A DNA stretch of 64,000 bases from Sinohyriopsis cumingii (taxonomy: Eukaryota > Mollusca > Bivalvia > Unionida > Unionidae), in contig JAPYKE020000035.1 in NCBI GenBank assembly GCA_028554795.2, positions 62,001 to 126,000 on the forward strand, given 5' to 3'. Positions 14,001 to 29,376 of this stretch are shown one piece after another; position 1 is the stretch's first letter; each line of letters begins with the position of its first letter. The position numbers and the translations under genes are program-made. The notes under the pieces are model-generated. The model ran no database searches. It was not told the origin of the DNA and saw nothing but the letters and a program-made list of their open reading frames with translations.

Positions 14001-14688
14001 CTGACATGGCTTAAAGGTACAACAAGCGAGACCCGTTACGATTAACGATGTGGTACAGATAGCTGTCGAATTAGAGGCGTTCGCTAGAGCTGAGCTAAAA
14101 CGACAGGGAGGGAAAAGGTACATCCGTGGTGTGTCGGCACAGGAAGAGGACCAAGGGCCAGCGATCAGAGAACTGAGAGCAAATGATGGAGCTGACGAGA
14201 TTGGTTGCTGAACTTAGGACTGAAGTAAGGAGTACCAAGCGATGGAAATTACGTGATTTACACGACGTCCTTTACTGTGATATATCCTCCAAATATCCGA
14301 CTGCCTCTGAGTATATCATATACAGATGCAAATTGTCATAATTTAAACATTTTAAAATATTTTTCATTACATTTTCACTTATACTACACTAAAACGTAGC
14401 ACAAATTTACACTGGGTAAGTTTCAACATATAATAGTTTTGTTTTATATGATGTGCTATGGTGCAGTTAATTCTGGTCTGACCGTAGGTCAATTGATATT
14501 TGAACTAAAATTACACACTTAATAGGCTGGATCGAGTGGCACGCACCCTTGCTATTAATGGTACCAAATGATGTTTAAATTAATAATGGACGCTAGCCTC
14601 TGCGTTTGAAAAATGTCATGAGAATACTTTTAGGTTTATGGCAGGGTCATTATATTGGTATTCAGTTGCTTTTGGTCGCAGTGAACTA
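11017..14688 (+). repeat. 3,672-bp tandem repeat, unit 4
   Basis: One private change seen: A to C at unit 3135 (14151), inside the gag remnant. Unit position 3600 is T. Confidence 0.97.
13256..14223 (+). pseudogene. gag: gag pseudogene, unit 4
   Basis: Same broken gag; open piece at 13312-13701. Has the private A to C change at 14151. Confidence 0.62.
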
Positions 14689-17600
14689 TTTCTGCTGCGC
14701 TGACTGCTAACATTTAAAAAGTATGCATAGGCAGAATAGATAAGACAGCAATCCATACGAGTTTCATTATTCCAAAGCATTATACATTATCTTGTGACCG
14801 GAAAAGTAGTTAAATTGCTAAAATATGTCGCCTCACTGTATACAATTTTGTTGAACTGCATCATTTTGGTATCATTTCTGTGAAGTTCATGGATCTGAGT
14901 TTCTAGTTACACTTAACACTAACTCGTGTACTCATAGTCTGTAGCGTAAATGGGACAGATAGCCCAAGCATGTTTGGCTAAAGTGGAACATATAGAATGA
15001 GCCTACTCCATAATATCTACAATGATTAATGCTTATTGGTTTGATTCTGAAAATATTGTGAACGATTTCTTGGACAAAGAACGAGTTCACCAAATTTTTC
15101 AGTATCATATCAATAACAGAATAACATTTTATTATATAGTCCGAAATTATATTAACTTTAAACTAAACTAATTTTATAGGTCATAAAACAGACTTTTGTT
15201 GTAGAAAACCAAATTTCAGCTACAGAATCCAGAAATAAAATATTTAACAAAAATTGCATTTTTTAGCGTACTGAGATACTTACACTCCGCCGACTAGAAG
15301 TCTCGGCATCTAAAATTAACACTGTCTACAACGGCATTGAGACAGGAGCGTCATGCTCAATCGTGATGATGTTATTACAGATACCGAGAAAATACAAGGA
15401 CAAAAAAACCAGGACAGTAGCTGGAATCAAGTGACTAGTATTTGTTATAAAAGTCCAATGTCCTATTATTTGAAATAAATGAGCACATGCGCCGAGGCTG
15501 GTTTTGGGTGAATTGCATGATGGCGGATGCACACCATCTTGTTTGGTCATTGTGCACTCAGCTCGCCCTGAGTGGTATTTATTTGAACATTTGTTGTTCC
15601 ACTAAGGATGCTGCTGTGTGTCTTATGTATTCCTCCATCTAAAGCTTCTAGTCATATGCCGAGATGGGTGTATGTTTTACGGAAAGTTCCTTTTGTAGCT
15701 TTAGTTGATGAGACTTTTTTTCTTTATACTAACAGTATTCTTACATACAAGTGGGCGCACTACAGAGAGAATCAAACGACTTCTGCAAGTGTCTGGCTTT
15801 GACGGTCCCATTATCCCCTATTTACATCGACCTCAATACAACAGTATCTGTCAACTAAAGGTTCATAAATGCGCATACATTTTCTAATCACCTAATGACC
15901 GCACATAAGGAAACTCTAATAATTTTACACTTGCATGAGTTTTCTTCCTGCACATTTGTATGATTCCTCAGTAGGTCTTTCTAAGCCGAATATTAGTACT
16001 TCACGCCATGCAATGCAAAACATGACCCCAACACCCAATACAATGAATTATTCGTAACTTAAATTAGTAAACACTTATACCTAAAATCATCCAAAAAATT
16101 CACTATGTTAAGAAATTAGGGAGGGTCCATTTTACGAAGCTAATCGATGCTATCAAAAAGGCTCGTGAATACTGTAGACTGATGTCTGTTAACAAAAACT
16201 GGTTGATTACTCGGCTTGAGAAATATCGTTCTTATATCGACTCCATTAGCAACAAATAGTCACTAAAATCCAGCAAAGTTATAAACGGAGACAGAACTGC
16301 AAATAGCGCACATCCTAGGTTGATTACAGTATTTTGCTTATATGGAAAGTATTTAAAATTAAATGTGGTCGATATTTAAAGTGTTCGATATTACAGCACT
16401 TTCAATATCAGAAGACATTGCGTATTTTGAATATAACACAAAAGAACTATGATCGAGCATATAATAACTTAAAGGTATTAAATGTGTTTAGTTTTCTTGT
16501 TTAAATTACTTGCTAAAAATATGAAGGCTACTTCATTAAAAGCATATCAACTTGAATTACTTGTAGAATGTTCTGACATGCTGTACATAGTTTTCAAATG
16601 GTGAGTATATTGCCAAAGTACTGAAGCAAAAATCTAATATGGCGTATATATTTGACAAAGGTGAAGTCTTTGTTGCATATCATTTGCTTTAGGTTGAATG
16701 CAGTTGAGTGCCAGTCCTCAGACAGATGCAGCGAGGTATCACTCCAAATACAAGACCTATCCTAAAGAAGCCGAGATCGCGAGACTCGGGGTAGTGTAGC
16801 CGAGAGAGCATTCCGCTACAAATTGGCGACAGCGGTGGGATAGGTCGAGGGAGTAGAAGACAAAATCAAGATGGTTTACTGAGGGTGAAAATTAGGCACA
16901 AGGATGCTTACTCCCGAAACGGAGGTGAAGACAGCAATTCTTTTCGAAGATGAATTAGGCGCTTAACGAAGGAAAGCGAAGATTTGGAGAAACGACTAAC
17001 TGCGAGGATAGGGACTATTGATAGGAGTGCTGAGACGACCAGGAAGGAAGGGGTATCGTCGAGAGAAAGAACCACCTTTAGACGACACATTCACTTTAGT
17101 GGACATGCGATGTCGGCACCCTCGGATTCACCGAAGATCAAGAAGATAGCCGTTACCACAGCGACAAGGGATGCTGTATATGTAGCTTTCACAGACAGAT
17201 CGAAGTCTGAAAGCAAGCGAGCCGTCTCAGAAGTAAGCGGTGCGGCGACTGATCTTCCGCACAGAACCTTGAAGAGGCTAGTCGTTACACCGATGTCGTA
17301 CGACGAGACGACACCCTTGATGGATTTTATGATTCACTTCGAGATGTGTTCAACCCTAAATTCTTGGACATAGGAAGAAATTGATCTGTATTTAGGGGGT
17401 TTTACTTAGAGGTCAAGCACAGCAATTGTTGGCAGTGCCTAAAAATAAGCCGTAGGCTGGATTAGTTGATGATTTGAAACAGAGATTCGCACCCCCGAAC
17501 CAGACCGAGTTATACAGAGTTCAGCTAAGGAGTAGGATTCGCAAGAACGGAGAATCCTTGCCAGAGCTTGCGCAGGCTATACGGCGGCTTGCAACATTAA

Positions 17601-18360
17601 CCTAACAAGAGGTGAGTTTACTTTCAGTCGACACGCTCGCGAAAGAACAGTTCATTGATGCCCTAGACGATTCTGACATGGCTTAAAGGTACAACAAGCG
17701 AGACCCGTTACGATTAACGATGTGGTACAGATAGCTGTCGAATTAGAGGCGTTCGCTAGAGCTGAGCTAAAACGACAGGGAGGGAAAAGGTACATCCGTG
17801 GTGTGTCGGCACAGGAAGAGGAACAAGGGCCAGCGATCAGAGAACTGAGAGCAAATGATGGAGCTGACGAGATTGGTTGCTGAACTTAGGACTGAAGTAA
17901 GGAGTACCAAGCGATGGAAATTACGTGATTTACACGACGTCCTTTACTGTGATATATCCTCCAAATATCCGACTGCCTCTGAGTATATCATATACAGATG
18001 CAAATTGTCATAATTTAAACATTTTAAAATATTTTTCATTACATTTTCACTTATACTACACTAAAACGTAGCACAAATTTACACTGGGTAAGTTTCAACA
18101 TATAATAGTTTTGTTTTATATGATGTGCTATGGTGCAGTTAATTCTGGTCTGACCGTAGGTCAATTGATATTTGAACTAAAATTACACACTTAATAGGCT
18201 GGATCGAGTGGCACGCACCCTTGCTATTAATGGTACCAAATGATGTTTAAATTAATAATGGACGCTAGCCTCTGCGTTTGAAAAATGTCATGAGAATACT
18301 TTTAGGTTTATGGCAGGGTCATTATATTGGTATTCAGTTGCTTTTGGTCGCAGTGAACTA
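14689..18360 (+). repeat. 3,672-bp tandem repeat, unit 5
   Basis: No private change noticed by eye; unit position 3600 is T. Appears indistinguishable from unit 2. Confidence 0.97.
16928..17895 (+). pseudogene. gag: gag pseudogene, unit 5
   Basis: Same broken gag; open piece at 16984-17373. Confidence 0.62.
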
Positions 18361-21300
18361 TTTCTGCTGCGCTGACTGCTAACATTTAAAAAGTATGCAT
18401 AGGCAGAATAGATAAGACAGCAATCCATACGAGTTTCATTATTCCAAAGCATTATACATTATCTTGTGACCGGAAAAGTAGTTAAATTGCTAAAATATGT
18501 CGCCTCACTGTATACAATTTTGTTGAACTGCATCATTTTGGTATCATTTCTGTGAAGTTCATGGATCTGAGTTTCTAGTTACACTTAACACTAACTCGTG
18601 TACTCATAGTCTGTAGCGTAAATGGGACAGATAGCCCAAGCATGTTTGGCTAAAGTGGAACATATAGAATGAGCCTACTCCATAATATCTACAATGATTA
18701 ATGCTTATTGGTTTGATTCTGAAAATATTGTGAACGATTTCTTGGACAAAGAACGAGTTCACCAAATTTTTCAGTATCATATCAATAACAGAATAACATT
18801 TTATTATATAGTCCGAAATTATATTAACTTTAAACTAAACTAATTTTATAGGTCATAAAACAGACTTTTGTTGTAGAAAACCAAATTTCAGCTACAGAAT
18901 CCAGAAATAAAATATTTAACAAAAATTGCATTTTTTAGCGTACTGAGATACTTACACTCCGTAGACTAGAAGTCTCGGCATCTAAAATTAACACTGTCTA
19001 CAACGGCATTGAGACAGGAGCGTCATGCTCAATCGTGATGATGTTATTACAGATACCGAGAAAATACAAGGACAAAAAAACCAGGACAGTAGCTGGAATC
19101 AAGTGACTAGTATTTGTTATAAAAGTCCAATGTCCTATTATTTGAAATAAATGAGCACATGCGCCGAGGCTGGTTTTGGGTGAATTGCATGATGGCGGAT
19201 GCACACCATCTTGTTTGGTCATTGTGCACTCAGCTCGCCCTGAGTGGTATTTATTTGAACATTTGTTGTTCCACTAAGGATGCTGCTGTGTGTCTTATGT
19301 ATTCCTCCATCTAAAGCTTCTAGTCATATGCCGAGATGGGTGTATGTTTTACGGAAAGTTCCTTTTGTAGCTTTAGTTGATGAGACTTTTTTTCTTTATA
19401 CTAACAGTATTCTTACATACAAGTGGGCGCACTACAGAGAGAATCAAACGACTTCTGCAAGTGTCTGGCTTTGACGGTCCCATTATCCCCTATTTACATC
19501 GACCTCAATACAACAGTATCTGTCAACTAAAGGTTCATAAATGCGCATACATTTTCTAATCACCTAATGACCGCACATAAGGAAACTCTAATAATTTTAC
19601 ACTTGCATGAGTTTTCTTCCTGCACATTTGTATGATTCCTCAGTAGGTCTTTCTAAGCCGAATATTAGTACTTCACGCCATGCAATGCAAAACATGACCC
19701 CAACACCCAATACAATGAATTATTCGTAACTTAAATTAGTAAACACTTATACCTAAAATCATCCAAAAAATTCACTATGTTAAGAAATTAGGGAGGGTCC
19801 ATTTTACGAAGCTAATCGATGCTATCTAAAAGGCTCGTGAATACTGTAGACTGATGTCTGTTAACAAAAACTGGTTGATTACTCGGCTTGAGAAATATCG
19901 TTCTTATATCGACTCCATTAGCAACAAATAGTCACTAAAATCCAGCAAAGTTATAAACGGAGACAGAACTGCAAATAGCGCACATCCTAGGTTGATTACA
20001 GTATTTTGCTTATATGGAAAGTATTTAAAATTAAATGTGGTCGATATTTAAAGTGTTCGATATTACAGCACTTTCAATATCAGAAGACATTGCGTATTTT
20101 GAATATAACACAAAAGAACTATGATCGAGCATATAATAACTTAAAGGTATTAAATGTGTTTAGTTTTCTTGTTTAAATTACTTGCTAAAAATATGAAGGC
20201 TACTTCATTAAAAGCATATCAACTTGAATTACTTGTAGAATGTTCTGACATGCTGTACATAGTTTTCAAATGGTGAGTATATTGCCAAAGTACTGAAGCA
20301 AAAATCTAATATGGCGTATATATTTGACAAAGGTGAAGTCTTTGTTGCATATCATTTGCTTTAGGTTGAATGCAGTTGAGTGCCAGTCCTCAGACAGATG
20401 CAGCGAGGTATCACTCCAAATACAAGACCTATCCTAAAGAAGCCGAGATCGCGAGACTCGGGGTAGTGTAGCCGAGAGAGCATTCCGCTACAAATTGGCG
20501 ACAGCGGTGGGATAGGTCGAGGGAGTAGAAGACAAAATCAAGATGGTTTACTGAGGGTGAAAATTAGGCACAAGGATGCTTACTCCCGAAACGGAGGTGA
20601 AGACAGCAATTCTTTTCGAAGATGAATTAGGCGCTTAACGAAGGAAAGCGAAGATTTGGAGAAACGACTAACTGCGAGGATAGGGACTATTGATAGGAGT
20701 GCTGAGACGACCAGGAAGGAAGGGGTATCGTCGAGAGAAAGAACCACCTTTAGACGACACATTCACTTTAGTGGACATGCGATGTCGGCACCCTCGGATT
20801 CACCGAAGATCAAGAAGATAGCCGTTACCACAGCGACAAGGGATGCTGTATATGTAGCTTTCACAGACAGATCGAAGTCTGAAAGCAAGCGAGCCGTCTC
20901 AGAAGTAAGCGGTGCGGCGACTGATCTTCCGCACAGAACCTTGAAGAGGCTAGTCGTTACACCGATGTCGTACGACGAGACGACACCCTTGATGGATTTT
21001 ATGATTCACTTCGAGATGTGTTCAACCCTAAATTCTTGGACATAGGAAGAAATTGATCTGTATTTAGGGGGTTTTACTTAGAGGTCAAGCACAGCAATTG
21101 TTGGCAGTGCCTAAAAATAAGCCGTAGGCTGGATTAGTTGATGATTTGAAACAGAGATTCGCACCCCCGAACCAGACCGAGTTATACAGAGTTCAGCTAA
21201 GGAGTAGGATTCGCAAGAACGGAGAATCCTTGCCAGAGCTTGCGCAGGCTATACGGCGGCTTGCAACATTAACCTAACAAGAGGTGAGTTTACTTTCAGT

Positions 21301-22032
21301 CGACACGCTCGCGAAAGAACAGTTCATTGATGCCCTAGACGATTCTGACATGGCTTAAAGGTACAACAAGCGAGACCCGTTACGATTAACGATGTGGTAC
21401 AGATAGCTGTCGAATTAGAGGCGTTCGCTAGAGCTGAGCTAAAACGACAGGGAGGGAAAAGGTACATCCGTGGTGTGTCGGCACAGGAAGAGGAACAAGG
21501 GCCAGCGATCAGAGAACTGAGAGCAAATGATGGAGCTGACGAGATTGGTTGCTGAACTTAGGACTGAAGTAAGGAGTACCAAGCGATGGAAATTACGTGA
21601 TTTACACGACGTCCTTTACTGTGATATATCCTCCAAATATCCGACTGCCTCTGAGTATATCATATACAGATGCAAATTGTCATAATTTAAACATTTTAAA
21701 ATATTTTTCATTACATTTTCACTTATACTACACTAAAACGTAGCACAAATTTACACTGGGTAAGTTTCAACATATAATAGTTTTGTTTTATATGATGTGC
21801 TATGGTGCAGTTAATTCTGGTCTGACCGTAGGTCAATTGATATTTGAACTAAAATTACACACTTAATAGGCTGGATCGAGTGGCACGCACCCTTGCTATT
21901 AATGGTACCAAATGATGTTTAAATTAATAATGGACGCTAGCCTCTGCGTTTGAAAAATGGCATGAGAATACTTTTAGGTTTATGGCAGGGTCATTATATT
22001 GGTATTCAGTTGCTTTTGGTCGCAGTGAACTA
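18361..22032 (+). repeat. 3,672-bp tandem repeat, unit 6
   Basis: Carries the unit 602-603 TA variant (18962-18963) shared with unit 3, a private A to T at unit 1467 (19827), and G at unit 3600 (21960). Confidence 0.97.
20600..21567 (+). pseudogene. gag: gag pseudogene, unit 6
   Basis: Same broken gag; open piece at 20656-21045. Confidence 0.62.
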
Positions 22033-25000
22033 TTTCTGCTGCGCTGACTGCTAACATTTAAAAAGTATGCATAGGCAGAATAGATAAGACAGCAATCCAT
22101 ACGAGTTTCATTATTCCAAAGCATTATACATTATCTTGTGACCGGAAAAGTAGTTAAATTGCTAAAATATGTCGCCTCACTGTATACAATTTTGTTGAAC
22201 TGCATCATTTTGGTATCATTTCTGTGAAGTTCATGGATCTGAGTTTCTAGTTACACTTAACACTAACTCGTGTACTCATAGTCTGTAGCGTAAATGGGAC
22301 AGATAGCCCAAGCATGTTTGGCTAAAGTGGAACATATAGAATGAGCCTACTCCATAATATCTACAATGATTAATGCTTATTGGTTTGATTCTGAAAATAT
22401 TGTGAACGATTTCTTGGACAAAGAACGAGTTCACCAAATTTTTCAGTATCATATCAATAACAGAATAACATTTTATTATATAGTCCGAAATTATATTAAC
22501 TTTAAACTAAACTAATTTTATAGGTCATAAAACAGACTTTTGTTGTAGAAAACCAAATTTCAGCTACAGAATCCAGAAATAAAATATTTAACAAAAATTG
22601 CATTTTTTAGCGTACTGAGATACTTACACTCCGCCGACTAGAAGTCTCGGCATCTAAAATTAACACTGTCTACAACGGCATTGAGACAGGAGCGTCATGC
22701 TCAATCGTGATGATGTTATTACAGATACCGAGAAAATACAAGGACAAAAAAACCAGGACAGTAGCTGGAATCAAGTGACTAGTATTTGTTATAAAAGTCC
22801 AATGTCCTATTATTTGAAATAAATGAGCACATGCGCCGAGGCTGGTTTTGGGTGAATTGCATGATGGCGGATGCACACCATCTTGTTTGGTCATTGTGCA
22901 CTCAGCTCGCCCTGAGTGGTATTTATTTGAACATTTGTTGTTCCACTAAGGATGCTGCTGTGTGTCTTATGTATTCCTCCATCTAAAGCTTCTAGTCATA
23001 TGCCGAGATGGGTGTATGTTTTACGGAAAGTTCCTTTTGTAGCTTTAGTTGATGAGACTTTTTTTCTTTATACTAACAGTATTCTTACATACAAGTGGGC
23101 GCACTACAGAGAGAATCAAACGACTTCTGCAAGTGTCTGGCTTTGACGGTCCCATTATCCCCTATTTACATCGACCTCAATACAACAGTATCTGTCAACT
23201 AAAGGTTCATAAATGCGCATACATTTTCTAATCACCTAATGACCGCACATAAGGAAACTCTAATAATTTTACACTTGCATGAGTTTTCTTCCTGCACATT
23301 TGTATGATTCCTCAGTAGGTCTTTCTAAGCCGAATATTAGTACTTCACGCCATGCAATGCAAAACATGACCCCAACACCCAATACAATGAATTATTCGTA
23401 ACTTAAATTAGTAAACACTTATACCTAAAATCATCCAAAAAATTCACTATGTTAAGAAATTAGGGAGGGTCCATTTTACGAAGCTAATCGATGCTATCAA
23501 AAAGGCTCGTGAATACTGTAGTCTGATGTCTGTTAACAAAAACTGGTTGATTACTCGGCTTGAGAAATATCGTTCTTATATCGACTCCATTAGCAACAAA
23601 TAGTCACTAAAATCCAGCAAAGTTATAAACGGAGACAGAACTGCAAATAGCGCACATCCTAGGTTGATTACAGTATTTTGCTTATATGGAAAGTATTTAA
23701 AATTAAATGTGGTCGATATTTAAAGTGTTCGATATTACAGCACTTTCAATATCAGAAGACATTGCGTATTTTGAATATAACACAAAAGAACTATGATCGA
23801 GCATATAATAACTTAAAGGTATTAAATGTGTTTAGTTTTCTTGTTTAAATTACTTGCTAAAAATATGAAGGCTACTTCATTAAAAGCATATCAACTTGAA
23901 TTACTTGTAGAATGTTCTGACATGCTGTACATAGTTTTCAAATGGTGAGTATATTGCCAAAGTACTGAAGCAAAAATCTAATATGGCGTATATATTTGAC
24001 AAAGGTGAAGTCTTTGTTGCATATCATTTGCTTTAGGTTGAATGCAGTTGAGTGCCAGTCCTCAGACAGATGCAGCGAGGTATCACTCCAAATACAAGAC
24101 CTATCCTAAAGAAGCCGAGATCGCGAGACTCGGGGTAGTGTAGCCGAGAGAGCATTCCGCTACAAATTGGCGACAGCGGTGGGATAGGTCGAGGGAGTAG
24201 AAGACAAAATCAAGATGGTTTACTGAGGGTGAAAATTAGGCACAAGGATGCTTACTCCCGAAACGGAGGTGAAGACAGCAATTCTTTTCGAAGATGAATT
24301 AGGCGCTTAACGAAGGAAAGCGAAGATTTGGAGAAACGACTAACTGCGAGGATAGGGACTATTGATAGGAGTGCTGAGACGACCAGGAAGGAAGGGGTAT
24401 CGTCGAGAGAAAGAACCACCTTTAGACGACACATTCACTTTAGTGGACATGCGATGTCGGCACCCTCGGATTCACCGAAGATCAAGAAGATAGCCGTTAC
24501 CACAGCGACAAGGGATGCTGTATATGTAGCTTTCACAGACAGATCGAAGTCTGAAAGCAAGCGAGCCGTCTCAGAAGTAAGCGGTGCGGCGACTGATCTT
24601 CCGCACAGAACCTTGAAGAGGCTAGTCGTTACACCGATGTCGTACGACGAGACGACACCCTTGATGGATTTTATGATTCACTTCGAGATGTGTTCAACCC
24701 TAAATTCTTGGACATAGGAAGAAATTGATCTGTATTTAGGGGGTTTTACTTAGAGGTCAAGCACAGCAATTGTTGGCAGTGCCTAAAAATAAGCCGTAGG
24801 CTGGATTAGTTGATGATTTGAAACAGAGATTCGCACCCCCGAACCAGACCGAGTTATACAGAGTTCAGCTAAGGAGTAGGATTCGCAAGAACGGAGAATC
24901 CTTGCCAGAGCTTGCGCAGGCTATACGGCGGCTTGCAACATTAACCTAACAAGAGGTGAGTTTACTTTCAGTCGACACGCTCGCGAAAGAACAGTTCATT

Positions 25001-25704
25001 GATGCCCTAGACGATTCTGACATGGCTTAAAGGTACAACAAGCGAGACCCGTTACGATTAACGATGTGGTACAGATAGCTGTCGAATTAGAGGCGTTCGC
25101 TAGAGCTGAGCTAAAACGACAGGGAGGGAAAAGGTACATCCGTGGTGTGTCGGCACAGGAAGAGGAACAAGGGCCAGCGATCAGAGAACTGAGAGCAAAT
25201 GATGGAGCTGACGAGATTGGTTGCTGAACTTAGGACTGAAGTAAGGAGTACCAAGCGATGGAAATTACGTGATTTACACGACGTCCTTTACTGTGATATA
25301 TCCTCCAAATATCCGACTGCCTCTGAGTATATCATATACAGATGCAAATTGTCATAATTTAAACATTTTAAAATATTTTTCATTACATTTTCAGTTATAC
25401 TACACTAAAACGTAGCACAAATTTACACTGGGTAAGTTTCAACATATAATAGTTTTGTTTTATATGATGTGCTATGGTGCAGTTAATTCTGGTCTGACCG
25501 TAGGTCAATTGATATTTGAACTAAAATTACACACTTAATAGGCTGGATCGAGTGGCACGCACCCTTGCTATTAATGGTACCAAATGATGTTTAAATTAAT
25601 AATGGACGCTAGCCTCTGCGTTTGAAAAATGGCATGAGAATACTTTTAGGTTTATGGCAGGGTCATTATATTGGTATTCAGTTGCTTTTGGTCGCAGTGA
25701 ACTA
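22033..25704 (+). repeat. 3,672-bp tandem repeat, unit 7
   Basis: Private A to T at unit 1490 (23522); C to G at unit 3362 (25394), shared with unit 3; G at unit 3600 (25632). Confidence 0.97.
24272..25239 (+). pseudogene. gag: gag pseudogene, unit 7
   Basis: Same broken gag; open piece at 24328-24717. Confidence 0.62.
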
Positions 25705-28700
25705 TTTCTGCTGCGCTGACTGCTAACATTTAAAAAGTATGCATAGGCAGAATAGATAAGACAGCAATCCATACGAGTTTCATTATTCCAAAGCATTATA
25801 CATTATCTTGTGACCGGAAAAGTAGTTAAATTGCTAAAATATGTCGCCTCACTGTATACAATTTTGTTGAACTGCATCATTTTGGTATCATTTCTGTGAA
25901 GTTCATGGATCTGAGTTTCTAGTTACACTTAACACTAACTCGTGTACTCATAGTCTGTAGCGTAAATGGGACAGATAGCCCAAGCATGTTTGGCTAAAGT
26001 GGAACATATAGAATGAGCCTACTCCATAATATCTACAATGATTAATGCTTATTGGTTTGATTCTGAAAATATTGTGAACGATTTCTTGGACAAAGAACGA
26101 GTTCACCAAATTTTTCAGTATCATATCAATAACAGAATAACATTTTATTATATAGTCCGAAATTATATTAACTTTAAACTAAACTAATTTTATAGGTCAT
26201 AAAACAGACTTTTGTTGTAGAAAACCAAATTTCAGCTACAGAATCCAGAAATAAAATATTTAACAAAAATTGCATTTTTTAGCGTACTGAGATACTTACA
26301 CTCCGCCGACTAGAAGTCTCGGCATCTAAAATTAACACTGTCTACAACGGCATTGAGACAGGAGCGTCATGCTCAATCGTGATGATGTTATTACAGATAC
26401 CGAGAAAATACAAGGACAAAAAAACCAGGACAGTAGCTGGAATCAAGTGACTAGTATTTGTTATAAAAGTCCAATGTCCTATTATTTGAAATAAATGAGC
26501 ACATGCGCCGAGGCTGGTTTTGGGTGAATTGCATGATGGCGGATGCACACCATCTTGTTTGGTCATTGTGCACTCAGCTCGCCCTGAGTGGTATTTATTT
26601 GAACATTTGTTGTTCCACTAAGGATGCTGCTGTGTGTCTTATGTATTCCTCCATCTAAAGCTTCTAGTCATATGCCGAGATGGGTGTATGTTTTACGGAA
26701 AGTTCCTTTTGTAGCTTTAGTTGATGAGACTTTTTTTCTTTATACTAACAGTATTCTTACATACAAGTGGGCGCACTACAGAGAGAATCAAACGACTTCT
26801 GCAAGTGTCTGGCTTTGACGGTCCCATTATCCCCTATTTACATCGACCTCAATACAACAGTATCTGTCAACTAAAGGTTCATAAATGCGCATACATTTTC
26901 TAATCACCTAATGACCGCACATAAGGAAACTCTAATAATTTTACACTTGCATGAGTTTTCTTCCTGCACATTTGTATGATTCCTCAGTAGGTCTTTCTAA
27001 GCCGAATATTAGTACTTCACGCCATGCAATGCAAAACATGACCCCAACACCCAATACAATGAATTATTCGTAACTTAAATTAGTAAACACTTATACCTAA
27101 AATCATCCAAAAAATTCACTATGTTAAGAAATTAGGGAGGGTCCATTTTACGAAGCTAATCGATGCTATCAAAAAGGCTCGTGAATACTGTAGACTGATG
27201 TCTGTTAACAAAAACTGGTTGATTACTCGGCTTGAGAAATATCGTTCTTATATCGACTCCATTAGCAACAAATAGTCACTAAAATCCAGCAAAGTTATAA
27301 ACGGAGACAGAACTGCAAATAGCGCACATCCTAGGTTGATTACAGTATTTTGCTTATATGGAAAGTATTTAAAATTAAATGTGGTCGATATTTAAAGTGT
27401 TCGATATTACAGCACTTTCAATATCAGAAGACATTGCGTATTTTGAATATAACACAAAAGAACTATGATCGAGCATATAATAACTTAAAGGTATTAAATG
27501 TGTTTAGTTTTCTTGTTTAAATTACTTGCTAAAAATATGAAGGCTACTTCATTAAAAGCATATCAACTTGAATTACTTGTAGAATGTTCTGACATGCTGT
27601 ACATAGTTTTCAAATGGTGAGTATATTGCCAAAGTACTGAAGCAAAAATCTAATATGGCGTATATATTTGACAAAGGTGAAGTCTTTGTTGCATATCATT
27701 TGCTTTAGGTTGAATGCAGTTGAGTGCCAGTCCTCAGACAGATGCAGCGAGGTATCACTCCAAATACAAGACCTATCCTAAAGAAGCCGAGATCGCGAGA
27801 CTCGGGGTAGTGTAGCCGAGAGAGCATTCCGCTACAAATTGGCGACAGCGGTGGGATAGGTCGAGGGAGTAGAAGACAAAATCAAGATGGTTTACTGAGG
27901 GTGAAAATTAGGCACAAGGATGCTTACTCCCGAAACGGAGGTGAAGACAGCAATTCTTTTCGAAGATGAATTAGGCGCTTAACGAAGGAAAGCGAAGATT
28001 TGGAGAAACGACTAACTGCGAGGATAGGGACTATTGATAGGAGTGCTGAGACGACCAGGAAGGAAGGGGTATCGTCGAGAGAAAGAACCACCTTTAGACG
28101 ACACATTCACTTTAGTGGACATGCGATGTCGGCACCCTCGGATTCACCGAAGATCAAGAAGATAGCCGTTACCACAGCGACAAGGGATGCTGTATATGTA
28201 GCTTTCACAGACAGATCGAAGTCTGAAAGCAAGCGAGCCGTCTCAGAAGTAAGCGGTGCGGCGACTGATCTTCCGCACAGAACCTTGAAGAGGCTAGTCG
28301 TTACACCGATGTCGTACGACGAGACGACACCCTTGATGGATTTTATGATTCACTTCGAGATGTGTTCAACCCTAAATTCTTGGACATAGGAAGAAATTGA
28401 TCTGTATTTAGGGGGTTTTACTTAGAGGTCAAGCACAGCAATTGTTGGCAGTGCCTAAAAATAAGCCGTAGGCTGGATTAGTTGATGATTTGAAACAGAG
28501 ATTCGCACCCCCGAACCAGACCGAGTTATACAGAGTTCAGCTAAGGAGTAGGATTCGCAAGAACGGAGAATCCTTGCCAGAGCTTGCGCAGGCTATACGG
28601 CGGCTTGCAACATTAACCTAACAAGAGGTGAGTTTACTTTCAGTCGACACGCTCGCGAAAGAACAGTTCATTGATGCCCTAGACGATTCTGACATGGCTT

Positions 28701-29376
28701 AAAGGTACAACAAGCGAGACCCGTTACGATTAACGATGTGGTACAGATAGCTGTCGAATTAGAGGCGTTCGCTAGAGCTGAGCTAAAACGACAGGGAGGG
28801 AAAAGGTACATCCGTGGTGTGTCGGCACAGGAAGAGGAACAAGGGCCAGCGATCAGAGAACTGAGAGCAAATGATGGAGCTGACGAGATTGGTTGCTGAA
28901 CTTAGGACTGAAGTAAGGAGTACCAAGCGATGGAAATTACGTGATTTACACGACGTCCTTTACTGTGATATATCCTCCAAATATCCGACTGCCTCTGAGT
29001 ATATCATATACAGATGCAAATTGTCATAATTTAAACATTTTAAAATATTTTTCATTACATTTTCACTTATACTACACTAAAACGTAGCACAAATTTACAC
29101 TGGGTAAGTTTCAACATATAATAGTTTTGTTTTATATGATGTGCTATGGTGCAGTTAATTCTGGTCTGACCGTAGGTCAATTGATATTTGAACTAAAATT
29201 ACACACTTAATAGGCTGGATCGAGTGGCACGCACCCTTGCTATTAATGGTACCAAATGATGTTTAAATTAATAATGGACGCTAGCCTCTGCGTTTGAAAA
29301 ATGGCATGAGAATACTTTTAGGTTTATGGCAGGGTCATTATATTGGTATTCAGTTGCTTTTGGTCGCAGTGAACTA
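25705..29376 (+). repeat. 3,672-bp tandem repeat, unit 8
   Basis: Last complete unit. G at unit 3600 (29304); otherwise like the consensus by eye. Confidence 0.97.
27944..28911 (+). pseudogene. gag: gag pseudogene, unit 8
   Basis: Same broken gag; open piece at 28000-28389. Confidence 0.62.
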